A stretch of DNA of 60,000 bases, taken from contig NC_092673.1 of assembly GCF_964355755.1 (NCBI RefSeq), positions 3,541,001-3,601,000 of the forward strand. The letters are read 5' to 3'. This stretch comes from Antedon mediterranea. Taxonomy: Eukaryota > Echinodermata > Crinoidea > Comatulida > Antedonidae. The position numbers were made by a program, and so were the translations under genes. Below the pieces are notes generated by a model. The model searched no databases and was not told the DNA's origin. It saw only the letters and a list, made by a program, of their open reading frames with translations. Below are positions 44,517 through 56,870 of this stretch, piece after piece (within the stretch, counting starts at the first letter, position 1; the number at the start of each line of letters is the position of its first letter).

Positions 44517-44905
44517 ATGATCGTCATATCATCATCATTATTTTCATCATCATCATCGTCATCATCATTATCAATGATTTTCATCATCATCATCATCATC
44601 TTCATCATCATTATCATCATCATTATCTATGTGCATCATTATTTTCATCATTGTCATCAGCATTATCATCATCATTGTCATCATCAGCATTATCATCATC
44701 ATCGTCATCATCATCATCATCATCATCATTATAATTATCTATGTGCATCATTATTATTTTTCATCATCATTGTCATCATCAGCATTATCATCATCATTGT
44801 CATCATCAGCATTATCATCATCAATGTCATCATCAGCATTATCATCATCATTGTCATCATAATTATCTATATGCATCATTATTTTCATCATCATAACCAT
44901 GGTTA
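44517..44905. repeat. (CAT)n-based microsatellite with higher-order units
   Basis: Imperfect CAT/TCA trinucleotides, with a ~30-bp higher-order unit (TCATCATCAGCATTATCATC) repeated 5-6 times and ATTATCTATGTGCATCATTA spaced through it. Long ORFs of I/H/S runs here are artefacts. Confidence 0.93.
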
Positions 44906-45204
44906 TGTTCATATTTATCATAGAATGGTTATAACCATCATCACTTTCCTGTATCTTTTAATAGGGTTTTATACCTATATTTGATATTTGTTTTTCAAAA
45001 TTGATTTTTTTCCATTGCTATAACATTTGTTTGAATTTTCATTTTAAATTTTGTTTCACATTTTATAGTGAAATGCACTTCAATTTATTCCCTGATAGTT
45101 AGAATTTTCCCCAAGATGCAAGACCATCTTTATGTTGACCTGACCCTAAATTTTGCACATTGTAATGCAGAAGATAGGACATCAAATTAAACTCAGCCCT
45201 TCAT

Positions 45205-45266
45205 TTCACCATTTATAGGCCCTCCCCACTTCCCCCTTTATTTCAAAATCTGGGATCCGCCCCTAA
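45205..45266. mobile_element. Solo terminus of the 15762-type element
   Basis: TTTATTTCAAAATCTGGGAT followed by CCGCCCCT matches the right inverted repeat of the 1.3-kb element. Confidence 0.65.
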
Positions 45267-45552
45267 GAAAAGTAATATCTAAAGAGTTTAGAACTTATGG
45301 TGCTGGTAAATTGTGGAGAACCCCATGAGTAAATGGAAACTTATACCCCTCGTGTAGCACACATATTGAGGTGTCAACACATGCGTTTTGTATGGCATTT
45401 AGCAAGGCAGTGTGAAAGTGGTATTAACTGTAGCCCTATATGAAAATGCATTTTATCTAAAAGTGAGAAAGTGATTATCTAAAATGAATATGAAAAACTG
45501 TAAAGAAGCATGAATGAATTGTGCTTTTACAATATCTTGCCTTGCTTTGCAG

Positions 45553-45626
45553 ATTTTGAAAATCAAGACATTGTCTGGAGAAAGTTCAACAATCTGTCAC
45601 CAATCTTTAAAGAAACTGCTGTGTAG
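45553..45626 (+). CDS. INPP5A: Candidate alternative INPP5A last exon
   Basis: Strong acceptor CTTGCCTTGCTTTGCAG at 45552. Joined to the internal donor at 39372 (phase 1) it reads D then FENQDIVWRKFNNLSPIFKE and TAV before TAG, giving a 430-residue form that keeps all catalytic motifs but loses the CaaX box. The donor GTAACA is sub-optimal. Splicing exon 16 straight to this exon is also open but would remove the PV of GDHKPV, so I consider it unlikely. No transcript evidence. Confidence 0.5.
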
Positions 45627-46614
45627 ATGTTACCCAGTTGTCTGGTTACTGCTGTCTGCAGGATCAATAAGAATTCAGAAGAACCTGTAAGGTGTTTAGA
45701 AGATCTTGACATTGCCGAGAATGAGAAGATTCTGTAATCAAAAGAGAAATTGCTAAGTTAAAAGAATTTCTGTGAAAGTGTTCTCCACTTCTTCAATGAA
45801 GCTTAATGAAATCTTAAATGTTTGTTTCCATTTACTGGATTATATGAAGTACAGCTCTTTTTATATGTCCAGGTGTCTGTATCATAAAGCTATTCATACA
45901 GAAATCTGCACCATATTTGAAGAAGCTAGACTTTACAGTCCCTTTTAACCGCCACAGATCTTCAAGTCTTTAACTTTAATCCAAACCATCTATGATAGAA
46001 TCATAATTTAAGTCATCTAAATATTATTGACTTCTCAATCTGATATACTGAGGCTGAATTTTAAACGATTTTAATATAATCTCTGAAATGCTTTATTTTT
46101 AGCTCAATGTTTATGCACATGATTTTGGACAAAATGTATTTTATTCTTTTTACGTTGTTTATAGATTTCATATTTAACATTTTTAAATAGCAGTAATAAT
46201 AATTAGTAGAAACCATCTTTAAGATAACTATGGTTGACACTACCGATTATTATATTACTGTTTTATTAAATACCACCTTTTTGTTTTTTTACACTATACA
46301 AATAATTTTATTTTAGTTTGATTTTATGACCAAAGAAGGAACATTTTAATTGAAATAAACGTAATTAAAATCTCCAAAAAGTATGTACTTTTGACAAAGC
46401 AGAAGGTTAAAATTTGTTATGTTAAAAGTACAAAATTTGGTTAGCTTTTTACACATCTCCCATCGATTCAGAAATATTATCAATATAATGTAAATGAATA
46501 ATACATTATGCAAAGAGCGTTTTAACACTTTTTCCTAAGTGTGGTATTTTAGTCATAGTAGTTTAAATATTAATTATATTTTGTTTAAGTTATTTTTGTT
46601 CTGCTGCTGGTCAT

Positions 46615-46735
46615 GCGATTTTAATCGCTCCTAAGATTGTTTTTAATCTCAATAGATTGTTTTTAATCTGTCATTAGAATGTTTTTAATCTCTCATTAGA
46701 TTGTTTTTAATCACTCCTTAGATTGTTTTTATAAT
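46615..46735 (+). repeat. ~25-bp tandem repeat (TTAGATTGTTTTTAATC)n
   Basis: About five units of GATTGTTTTTAATCTCTCATTA with small variations. Confidence 0.85.
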
Positions 46736-46837
46736 GTGCTTTTTATGCCAGTTTAAAACTTTGTATCAGTTGTTTTGCTCTTTATGAATGGAAAATAATT
46801 TAGAATTTCTTCTGAAATTTGAATTTTAATTTACTTG

Positions 46838-46920
46838 ATCAAAATAGATTCATTAATATTTATGAGCATATGAATATTTATGAGGTTATGAATATTTATA
46901 TATAAATGATGAATATTCAT
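46838..46920 (+). repeat. ATGAATATTTATGAG repeats
   Basis: Three to four diverged copies of a ~16-bp A+T motif. Confidence 0.7.
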
Positions 46921-48073
46921 GCACACAAGATGGTATATTGATTTTCATTGATGTAAAAAGTTGTTAACATAGGATCCCAAAGGGAATAATACGTAGCTTA
47001 AGTTAGGATGTTGCCCTGACAAAGAGGGTTTGAGCAAATACAATATAGTATTATGAAAATACTGATTATTATGTAAATTTAGAGTTATTTATTCAAGAAT
47101 TGTCATCAGCGTTTAAATATTCATTAATTATGTTTAGTATGCGTATTGTTGTTATGTTATGTAACATCTAACCTTATGTAAGTTTCTTGTTAGATATTGT
47201 TTGAGTTTGAACTTTTTTCTACCTCATATTGCGTTTAATCTATCTGGCATTATCTTTATACAAATACCAGACTGCTGTCACTGTCAAAATTTATTAATTG
47301 TATTTCGTTTCAACTATTTTATGTTATTCATTACAGTACAGTATTGATTGTAAACAAGATGTTTTTAAAATTCTCATTCACATTTTTCTTAAATTTCATT
47401 GATTTTCTTAAATGTCACTCATTTTCTTAAATATTGAAAAGTGAATAGCTCCCTCTTTATTTTTACTAAAGTTTTTGTGAAATTCTTAGCAGCCTATACT
47501 ATACAGTAAGAGGCAAATTTATTTTGATTTTAAGCTTTTTAATGCCATAGTTACAAAAGGTAAATGTATTGGATTTTATCATTAATACTTGTCCTTTTAC
47601 ATCGTATTTTCTCTACACTAGGCTGAATAACGTGTTTTTATTAACTTTTTTTTTTCATTTTAATAGTTATCTTCATATTTCATGTTGGTGTTATATTGTC
47701 CCGTGTGAGTCTTTCCTTGTATATACACTCTATGTACAGTAATTAGAATAATGAAAACATTGTAATTAGTAATTGTATTTACAAATTAACACAAAATAGT
47801 TCTTATACTAAGAGTTGATGTTATCGCCCATTTTACCTTTTCTTAAATATAATGAAATAAGTGGAATGTTGCAATTTAATTGATAAATTATGAATGTATC
47901 TTAAATATTATAATAAATAATAATAGACTTGTAGATATTCTAAGGTGTTTTACCTTTCTAGTACCTATTAATATTAGGATGCCAATTTTCCCGGTCCAAT
48001 GATTGATACGTGTATATTTAAGGTATAATTAAAAACCGATATGATCGTTATGATAGGCACCACAGAGAAACTC

Positions 48074-48210
48074 AAATTGGACGCGCGCGTACAAAAACCG
48101 TACCATTGTTATCAGTATTTAAACGCGCGCGTCGACAACACGTATCTTATCAGCGTTTAAACGCGCGCGTTAAATATATGTACAATTGTTAACGTTTACG
48201 CGCGCGTGTC
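48074..48210. repeat. Four CGCGCGCG blocks at ~40-bp spacing
   Basis: ACGCGCGCGT recurs near 48080, 48123, 48161 and 48199 with related A+T spacers (TATCAGTATTTAA, TATCAGCGTTTAA). Very CpG-rich in an A+T-rich setting. The flanks GGCACCACAGAG and ATGTGGTGTC are weakly inverted. Confidence 0.75.
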
Positions 48211-48992
48211 AGAGTATATGTATCTATGTGGTGTCTTTACAGTGTATGGCCAAATTGTGTATTAAGGATATTATTAATATTCTGTTATTTTTAGGCTGTA
48301 TTTTAAATTATTCGACCAAGAAATAACATTTGAAAGAAACTACATTACAAATGTGTTTGTTCATTTTTTATATGATGATACACAATTCCTTTAAATTTGA
48401 AATGGAGGTTATGTGTGTGGTTTCAAATTTAGTTTGTTAATATTGCGAATTACGGCCATTTAATAAAGATTGAAATATATCGAACTGTTATACCGTACGA
48501 TAGATTGGTGCTCGATTATATCATAGACCATTTTTATCATTTAACAAACCATACAACAAGCCAACATTTAAATCTTAAATCGAACCACCGATTGGTGAAA
48601 ATCATAAATGTGTTTTACGCGTATTCGTGATCGGTACTGTTGTCAATGCGAAAATGGTCTGTAATATAATACAACAATTATTACAATATTTTGTATTGTT
48701 TACTACTGTGGTTCTTGTTAAATACTGATTTTAATACTCAAGTCTTGTTTTAGCTAATAATATTCAATTGTTGGCGGGAAACTAATAAATATACTATGTA
48801 TGTACTGAGAGAAAGTTTGTCAAAATGTGTGTTTCTTTTTGCTGTTTGTATGCGTCTGCCTTTTCATGTATTCCTGCTTATATAAAGCAAAGCAACAAAA
48901 TCATGTTTGTAAACAAACATAATGTTAGAAAAACTATGACTATGAAAAGTTACATAATGGAAATAAACGTGTGATGAACCCACATAAGACAA

Positions 48993-48995
<3 letters not shown>

Positions 48996-49054
<59 letters not shown>
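48996..49054. repeat. (AT)n microsatellite, ~29 units
   Basis: Uninterrupted AT dinucleotides. Confidence 0.97.
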
Positions 49055-49057
<3 letters not shown>

Positions 49058-49404
49058 CAGTTGTTACAATCAAATCCGGATCGAAAAATAAAACATGCCT
49101 TTAATTTTAAACTTACTAATATTAAATTATAAATTGGTTACGAGATATACAATGGGCTTACATTATTACACTATTTCTAAGTTTTCTGTTATTGGGATAA
49201 CAAGTTAAAGAATTATATTGTTACAATTATGATACATTCATTTATTATTTAATGAATGGTTTGAAGAAAGTAACTATTTTATCAACTTATATGCCTAACA
49301 TTCAAATCTTTATAATAATGAATACAATCGATATAAAAACCAAGCTACAAATAGAATAACAGTGTTTTGCCACACGGAGACGGTGGCATTTAACGAACTC
49401 ATAT

Positions 49405-49441
49405 CATGGAGTTGTAAATTATTTTTATTTATACCTCCATG
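49405..49441. repeat. Second CATGGAG palindrome
   Basis: CATGGAGTTGTAAATT and ATTTATACCTCCATG arms, a diverged relative of the palindrome at 4979; no clean 8-bp duplication here. Confidence 0.6.
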
Positions 49442-50285
49442 CTTATGTTATACAAAAATACAACGAATAAACGTAAGTTGTGGCTTAAAAAGTTTTATTT
49501 AGTAACTGAACATTCATCCATATAAAACTATACATAAAGATAATAAGTCAATAACTTTATATATCAATAAAGTTGTCTAATTCAAAGTAGACATCCCTTA
49601 AATAACGAAATCGTTTAAATGAAATGTTTAATATAAAGTTAAAATATCTTTAATGTGTATATCAACAGGACATTTAAGATGTTTAAAGACTAGGTTTTCG
49701 TATATGACATTTGCCGAGGGGCAGTACGTTTAGCCTGTTATATCTAAATGACTTCATTTGCGATGATTTAATCGAAACGCTCTAAACGATCTGCAAAATG
49801 AACGTAAATGGAATTTATTTTAATGTATCTTTATTCTCTTGAATAGCCGTACAAGTGATCATCTCTAATTAACTCGTGTCTTGTAGAACAATATAACCGT
49901 CAGATTTCGATAATGAGTAAAATTGGTCCTGTGGGATGTGATGCAAGGGACTTGAGACGTTCTAAGGCAGTGAGAAATTAGCATAAACTAGTCGTTTAAG
50001 ATCAACTACCAGGCCTAGGACTCAATGATGAATAATGCCTGCTCGTAATTTAAAGTGGTATTGTATAAGCTGTTCAATTACTCGAGTCTATTTCACGATT
50101 AATAAACGACTTTTGCTAAATCCACCACTTAGTCGAAGTTATTCAGACAATTATGTACTGACAAATTAAATATGTTTACTTGTCATATAGGTCTTGTATC
50201 TAATTTTCATTTTCTAGTAAATTCAATTTAAAATGCATAACCGCAAGAGTTTTTTTAATAAAATAAATAAAAATAATTTTTTGTT

Positions 50286-50617
50286 TTTAAAGATGTATTG
50301 TCCCCCAAAAACATGAAAAATGAAGATTAATCAATCAGACTTTGAATACCTTATTTTGTAGTTAATATAAAGTTAGGCCTAATCACTTCCGTAGAAAAAA
50401 TAATGTTTTCACTTGTAAAATTACAAAATAAGTGGTTAAATTCAACCAAAAATCCATTGGCTGGCAGCCAATCTGACCATTTTTGCTTTAAATTTTGTTC
50501 ATTTGTTTAGATCCAATTTTTGGTTAAAGTGGAATACATATTACGTTACAATAAAATGGAATATTCAACAAAATTTTGTTAAGAATTATTTTTTCCGAGG
50601 GACAATACATCTTTAAA
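50286..50617 (+). mobile_element. Family C TIR element, copy C4
   Basis: TTTAAAGATGTATTGTCCC to GGGACAATACATCTTTAAA, 332 bp, the same length as C2, with TTGGCTGGCAGCCAA inside. Confidence 0.9.
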
Positions 50618-51297
50618 GTTCGATAAGAGCGATAAAGATAACATGTTATTCATTTGCATATACAGAAGCAGATGAATTAAACATTCCAATTACGTAATTT
50701 GTATTGTTTTGTGGTTTTGGTTGTGACGTGGCATTTTGGTATACAGTACTACGAAGCCATTTCATTTCTTGGAAGACGTGTTGTAGGTTTAAGTATTATG
50801 CTATATTCGAAAATGTCGCATGTTTTAAACATTATCAATAAGGTAAAATACCTTTTATATCTGTATACACATTCGAGCTAAATTTCATGTTTTTATTTAC
50901 TTTTAAATGTTAGCTACTATGTATGTATTTTATCTGCGGTTACAATGTTTTGTAGGCCCCCTACTTTTTGTCTTGTTCTGACATGCATAGGCCTACAATA
51001 CGGTATGCTTGGTCCTCCAAGCTGTGACCTGGGACGTATGTAACATTCTTATGTATTAAAAAATAAAGAATTATTTGGGAGAGAGAGAGAGAGACTATAG
51101 ATTGTATGCCAATCTATAATCTACATTGCTGTATTTGTGAATATTAGGTAATACGCCTATGAATTAAGATACAGTCCTATTTATTTGCCTTGTACCGTAT
51201 TGTGCAGTAGCAAAATAGAAATCTGTATGTAATAAACTTATTTAGACCTATTACCTACATTTCTTTGCGTATGTCTCTCTCAATGCTTGGGTCGTTA

Positions 51298-51510
51298 AAT
51301 CAACTGCGTCTCTTGTAACTATGCGTATCAGAATTCGGAAGTGCGTGTAACTGCGTGTCGGAAGTGCGTCTCGTGTAACTATTCGTTTTGAAGTGCGTCT
51401 CGTGTAACTGTTGTGTGCGTTTCGTGTAACTGTTGTGTGTCTCTCGGGTAACTGTTGTGCGTTTCGGAAGTGCGTCTGATGTAACTGCGCCTCAGAAGTG
51501 CGTCTTATTT
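51298..51510 (+). repeat. Degenerate ~30-bp tandem repeat (GTGCGTCTCGTGTAACTG)
   Basis: Seven or so imperfect units combining GGAAGTGCGTCTCGTGTAAC and TGTTGTGCGTTTC. Confidence 0.8.
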
Positions 51511-52528
51511 TGCACGTTTTCTAACTCGAAAGTAACTTTAATCGATGTTTTATTTTGGTGTAAAATGAAATATATTCGTACGTACTTTCATAACTCACAA
51601 CTTAACGGAATATTGAAATGCTTATTAAACAATTAAATTAAATTCCAGATATAATACCGTACATTTGTTTAATTCAATACGCGACCTTCACCATTTAAAA
51701 GTGTAAATAGTCATTAAATGCACTTTAAATTTCGATATTATATAATGAATATTATAATTGTCTATCATGTTTGTTACGTTTAGTTATGAATTAATAATCA
51801 CAAACTAATGACTCCGTTGCGCTTCTTCAATTTTAATTTTTCATAACAAAAGCATGATAATTTAAATAGAAACAAAACTGAAGGGGAAGCCCTGTAGCTA
51901 CACAAGGCACCTAACCCAAGGATTTGTTTAACGTGAACTCCATTTGTAAATCATAATTAGTAATTATTTTCAACAATTGGCTAATTTTCCCTAACTTCCT
52001 TCAAGCGGTAAACAACAATACAGCAGTGTGCGCTCGCTATTTAGCTAAATGACATCTCGATAACTTCACAATATGTAATCGTTTTTCAGGAATATATCAT
52101 ATTTACTTGTGATCATTTATATTGCTAATTAAGGTTTGAAAACCCAGGCTTTTGTTGGAGGAAATAAATGTAATTCTAATATAATCAAGGAGACACGCCT
52201 CCAGCTAATGTAGATTTAAATCGAATGATACCATACTTGTAACGACATTAAAGTTGATTTACTTAATCAAGACAAAGATACATTTAAGTTCGTAAAAATT
52301 CATAATTTAATGCTTTTCTTCCGCTTTCATCTCCATCTTAACATTTTTTGAAATGCTAACTTACGTTTGCTTATCTCCTTATTTGGTTTTGATACAATAT
52401 CATTTTCTTAGTTACCAAAACATGTGTATTGAATGCGATTAAAGATTTATAATAATTAATATAATATACACTTATAAACTTAACTATTGTAAATGATCTA
52501 AAGAGTTTCGTTTTTTTTGTTTTTGTTC

Positions 52529-52691
52529 TAAAGCTTGACTGTCTACACTATCAAACTTTATGTTATGTGGTGTGCCCATATATGGACATGATGATGGCAT
52601 ACCACTACCATATTTAAGCATATCACAACCATATTTGGGCACATCAGACTTCTTTTTGTCAAACTAGTTTGATAGTGTAGACAGAGCTTTA
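52529..52691 (+). mobile_element. Family A MITE, copy A14
   Basis: TAAAGCTTGACTGTCTACAC to GATAGTGTAGACAGAGCTTTA, with TA at both ends. Confidence 0.93.
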
Positions 52692-53420
52692 GCAAACTCC
52701 TAACTTATTTTATGTAGTTTAAAATAATGTAGTGCTATTGTCCTTACTCGAAACGTATGTGTTATTGATGTTGTAATTCTCAATGTTTGTATTATGTAAC
52801 CGATGAGCCATAATGTGATAATATAAAGTGATAATATAATGGATTTAAATCAATTACGATGGTCATATACAACAATAAGGTATTGTACATAAGTGACCAA
52901 CAGCTTCAAGTCTTATTCTAAACGTGTAAATTCAAACCTATAACAGTCATAATAGCGATTTGTGTTATTATTACTAAGTCCCAAATCATATTAAGCGTTA
53001 TATTTTCAATACATTAAACATAACGATAATCTAGATTTAGATAAGTTAACAAAATAAGCTTGTTTGTTATTGATAAAAGCTGGTTACAAACAACATATTG
53101 TGGATTGAACTCCCATTAACATGTTTGTTTTTCTAATCGTGTTTCGTTAAAGATAAAACTAATGTTCCATTCGTTTTAACAAAAGATAATGTGTACCAAA
53201 TGTGTGTCTCCACTAAGTGTTTGTAATGACACCGTTGTGATTATATATCAGTTTGTAAATTAAATTAGATAGTGTAATAATGGTATAATCAATGTTAAAA
53301 TAGCGTAGGTTGATATATATTCGATATTTCTTGATATTTCAAACATTTTTGAAGGTCAAATCAAAGAGTTTGGACTTTGTCGGTCATTTTGAATTACGGC
53401 TCATTGTAACCGGGTTAGAC

Positions 53421-53613
53421 TTAAAGCTTGGTTCCCACTAGAACGTAACGCAAGGACGTAAACGCAACGCAAGCGTTTTAACCATGCAATGACAAGCGAA
53501 GTTATAGACAGTTAGCAATCACAAGCGAATAAGCCATCGCTTGTGATTGGTCAATTCACTTGCATTGCGTTACGTCCTTGTGTGGCGTCGCTAGTGGGAA
53601 GAACCACGCTTTA
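53421..53613. mobile_element. Family B MITE, copy B2
   Basis: TTAAAGCTTGGTTCCCACTAG to CTAGTGGGAAGAACCACGC; near-identical to B1 through the arms. Confidence 0.88.
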
Positions 53614-53766
53614 CCACTAGCGACGCAACGCAAGGACTTAACGCAACGTTTAGTGATTTGACCAATCACAAGCGATGGATTATCCGAACAGTGGCTTATC
53701 ATTGGTCAACTCGCTTGCGTTGGGCGTTAGTCATTGCGTTGCGTCTCTAGTGGGAACCACGGCTTA
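53611..53766. mobile_element. Family B MITE, copy B3, adjacent to B2
   Basis: TTTACCACTAGCGACGCAAC to CTAGTGGGAACCACGGCTTAA; a shorter, more diverged copy directly abutting B2. Confidence 0.85.
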
Positions 53767-54582
53767 ACTTGTATAATGTTTTGTTTATAGGCCTACACAA
53801 TCGTCAATGATAGCGTCAGAAATAAGCATTTTCCTTAAAATATTGTGTAAATAATTTAGCGACAGTTAAACGAACCCAGCATATTGGTTTGTAGGCTATG
53901 CAAGAAAAAATAAAAACACTCTGACTGTTTGGTCGCTCTCATTTTTATCATGAAAAAGATCGACTTGACAGTGGCCCTGGTGTTATACATAATCTGTAGC
54001 TAACACAATTTCTCAACTTTCAACTTCTTGATTTGGTCGTCGTTTGATCATTGTTGGCCTACCGCTCGGGTTTGATATTAATCTCAAATTATCAATTTGA
54101 AATATATCATCTTTATCAATTTGTGTCCTTTAAAAACAGGTTAATGAAGTTCCAACTTTAGATAACAAATTTGACTTTTAAACCTCATTATTGGATCTAC
54201 AAATACGTTTGGTTGGTTGAGTGATTATATCAGGACCTTAACTACACATTATATATTATTTTTTAGATAGTTTTAAAAAAATATGTTGATATCCGAAGGT
54301 ACATTTAAAGGTATTATATAGACTTATCATAATATCCATTATAAATTATACAATCGTGTCTTCTCCATGTTATCATAAAAACGTAGAAAACTCGAAATAT
54401 ATCTATATCAGTTTGGCATTTATTGTTGGTATTGTTACAGTTGAATTCTATAGGCCTATTATAAAAATGTTCACATTGTATATTCATGATAAATAAACAC
54501 GTTTTTAACTTTATTTGTCGTGAGGTAATTTCCCGATTGATCGTAATCAAAACGGTACTGGGTATGGTCTACTAGCAATTTG

Positions 54583-54955
54583 CGTTTTTATTAGTTGTAA
54601 TTCTTTTGAATCATAAGATATTCATTAGACTATTATTGTTATCCATGATTGATAAAGTGTAAAATCATCCTTTATTTCAAATTTTTTTAAACATAAGAAT
54701 GTAACAAACATCCTTGACACATAATAATCTACTGTAGCCTTTAACCCTTAAATTTATTGTAGAATCCCTCTAAAACTCTAGCAATTGCCGTTTTTAGTTG
54801 TACTTTTCTTTAAATCCTATAAGATATTTATTAGACTTTTATTGTTATCCATGATAGATAAATAAATCCGTTAACTTTAATTGTAAATGCTTCCTCCAAA
54901 ATTGTATTAATATTACAGTAATTGGAATTTTTAGTTGTCGGTGTAGTTTTTTTTC
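54583..54955 (+). repeat. ~203-bp imperfect direct duplication
   Basis: TAAGATATTCATTAGACTAT then TATTGTTATCCATGAT near 54617 recurs as TAAGATATTTATTAGACTTT near 54820, and a third short TTTTTAGTTG block follows near 54930. Confidence 0.6.
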
Positions 54956-56408
54956 TCTTTGAATCTTTAATTTGAGTTGCACAACATTTACATTGTCTGT
55001 AAATTGAGGAAACGCTACCAATCTCACCTGCTAAAACGCCTATTGATTGCTAAGTAGTTACACAAATGAAAGTTGATTACTAAACACAGGTGAAACGATT
55101 TCTCGAATTGGTAAACATTAAGAAAATTAATAACTTCCTCATTCAAGTCAATAAGACATTGTTTTATTGTTATTACTTGATACACGGGGTGTGGGAAAAT
55201 ATCGAAATATTATTATAGTATTAACCGGGTGTTTATAACATTAGTTATTATATAAAGCCACAGTGTATTGTGTTCATCTCACATTAGTAGCCTATTTTGT
55301 TGATTTCTTTGACGTTAGTAACCTATATTTGTTTGATTGGCTGAAGGACACTACTTGAGGTTTAAGTTGCAACCGGAATGTACTCTTGTTTGGGGAAGAA
55401 TAAGAATGAAAAACCAAAAGCAGCAATTTAGATTGCAAAGAAAATGTTTTTATAAAAAAAAAATGTAACAATTATGTTTTGAAATGGAAATAAAAGTGAG
55501 AGAACCTCACAAAAGACAAAAAAAAGATGGAAAGGGAGGTTTCCGCGAAATTGGCCTAAAAAGAAATCCCATTATTGGTAAAAGATTTAATCAGTTTCAT
55601 GTAAAGGCTATATACATGTATTATTGGAAATTTTAAGAAAACACCATTTTAAAAACTGAACTACAATAGACCCTATTATGTAATAAAACAGAATGTAGGC
55701 CTACAGTATTAATACGCGAGGGAAAAAAAGTGTCCTTACTTGAGTTGTTTGTTTTATTAAACTAATAAGTAATATTAATAACTTCTCATTTTTATCAGGT
55801 GAAATATAGTAATCTTGTTTGAATTATCACTTAAAGAACAAACGAAACAAATAAGAAACGATCATAACACGAAGGAAATACATTTCAAGTTCCTTAAACA
55901 GAGACTTTAAATCTATTTTATTAGTTTTTACGTTTGTTTAAACACATCTTAAGAAGTAATACATAACGGTATGTTTTACTAAGATAGCGCTATCTTGATT
56001 AAATGGCGGAACTTTTATAGAAATATAAATATTTTAAGTAGACGTTTAAGACATTTTATGATAACATGGATACTTTATTTATAATGAAGTTCCGGACTAA
56101 AAGTGTTTCGGATAGTACTTTTTGGAAGACGGGTTTCTTCGAATCTGAACGCATAAAAAAGACAAACGGATCATTAGGTATATACAATAGTTTCATAAAC
56201 TTGTAGCCATACAATGTCACTCATTGTCACGTCTGGAAGTCAATGAGTGTTGTTAAGTTTAACTGTTTATTTTATTTTTATACTTTTTAAAATGCGAAAT
56301 ATTTATTCGTTTTGAATTATTTTTTTAAATTTAATAATTTATTCTGTTTATTTGTGTCTACATGTTTTCATGGTTCTGATTTAGTATTTGTTTGTTTTGT
56401 TTGTTTTA

Positions 56409-56706
56409 TCTTTATACTGGGTAACCTCTTCAGTCAAAGACTGATCTCCCAGAGGGCCCAGTTGGTGATCAGTGGCTGTGATGTACTAGTACACCGGGGT
56501 AACCCCCTACTCGTCTCGAAAGATGTACTAGGTTCTTTAAAGTGCTCACGAGCAAGTTGTGTACACTGGACCTACGGTTTATAGTCCTTATCCGAGAAGA
56601 CTCGTTCTACCACCAGAACCATGGAGTGAGTGAGCCTCGAACCTCTGCCGATGTTATGGCTACGTGATTACGGTTCCACTGTCTTAACCGCTCGGCCACT
56701 CACTCA
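56409..56706 (-). mobile_element. tRNA-derived SINE, minus strand
   Basis: Minus-strand head: box A TGGCCGAGCGG (56688-56698) and box B GGTTCGAGGC (56634-56643), with pairing arms GTGAGTGAG / CTCACTCAC. The long spacing and GGCCGAGCGGTTAAG fit a class II (Leu/Ser-like) tRNA ancestor. The tail runs through GTAGGGGGTTACCCCGGTG. Confidence 0.82.
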
Positions 56707-56780
56707 CCCAGATAGTACGGAGCTCTATCTGTTTATATTTTAAGAATTCGGTTATAATAAAAAAATCGGATTAGGCCCTC

Positions 56781-56870
56781 CACGGACCCACGGCAGCCAG
56801 CAGTGCAGCCCCTACCAGACCAGCACACCGGGAGACGATCCCCTACTCTTTACAAAGAGTGTACCAATAT
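56781..56870. repeat. SINE-tail-like fragment
   Basis: ACACCGGGAGACGATCCCCT and CTTTACAAAGAGTGTAC resemble the tail of the neighbouring SINE; no head. Confidence 0.5.

Larger units (their letters stand above)
39438..45552 (+). other. INPP5A: 3' flank / candidate last intron of INPP5A
   Basis: Begins with the short 3'UTR. Contains the TTAA-flanked element (39859), nested MITEs (41504-41730), a 193-bp TIR element (43440), two solo TIR fragments and the CAT-repeat block. No other coding exon was seen. If exon 17 splices at 39372 the whole stretch is intronic. Confidence 0.6.
45627..48470 (+). other. INPP5A: Candidate long 3'UTR of INPP5A alternative form
   Basis: No ORF of note. AATAAA signals occur at 46354, 47912 and 48462. 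Contains the small tandem arrays at 46615, 46838 and 48074. Whether it is transcribed depends on the alternative exon being real. Confidence 0.4.

Noticed and set aside
44261-44984. ORFs up to 157 residues rich in I, H and S
   Set aside because: Translation of a (CAT)n microsatellite; open in several frames only because of the repeat.
39127-45552. Direct splice from INPP5A exon 16 to the 45553 exon
   Set aside because: Open in frame for about 45 codons, but it would delete the PV of the catalytic GDHKPV motif; the donor at 39372 gives a more sensible product.
48864-49073. ORF with a long YI run
   Set aside because: Translation of the (AT)n tract.
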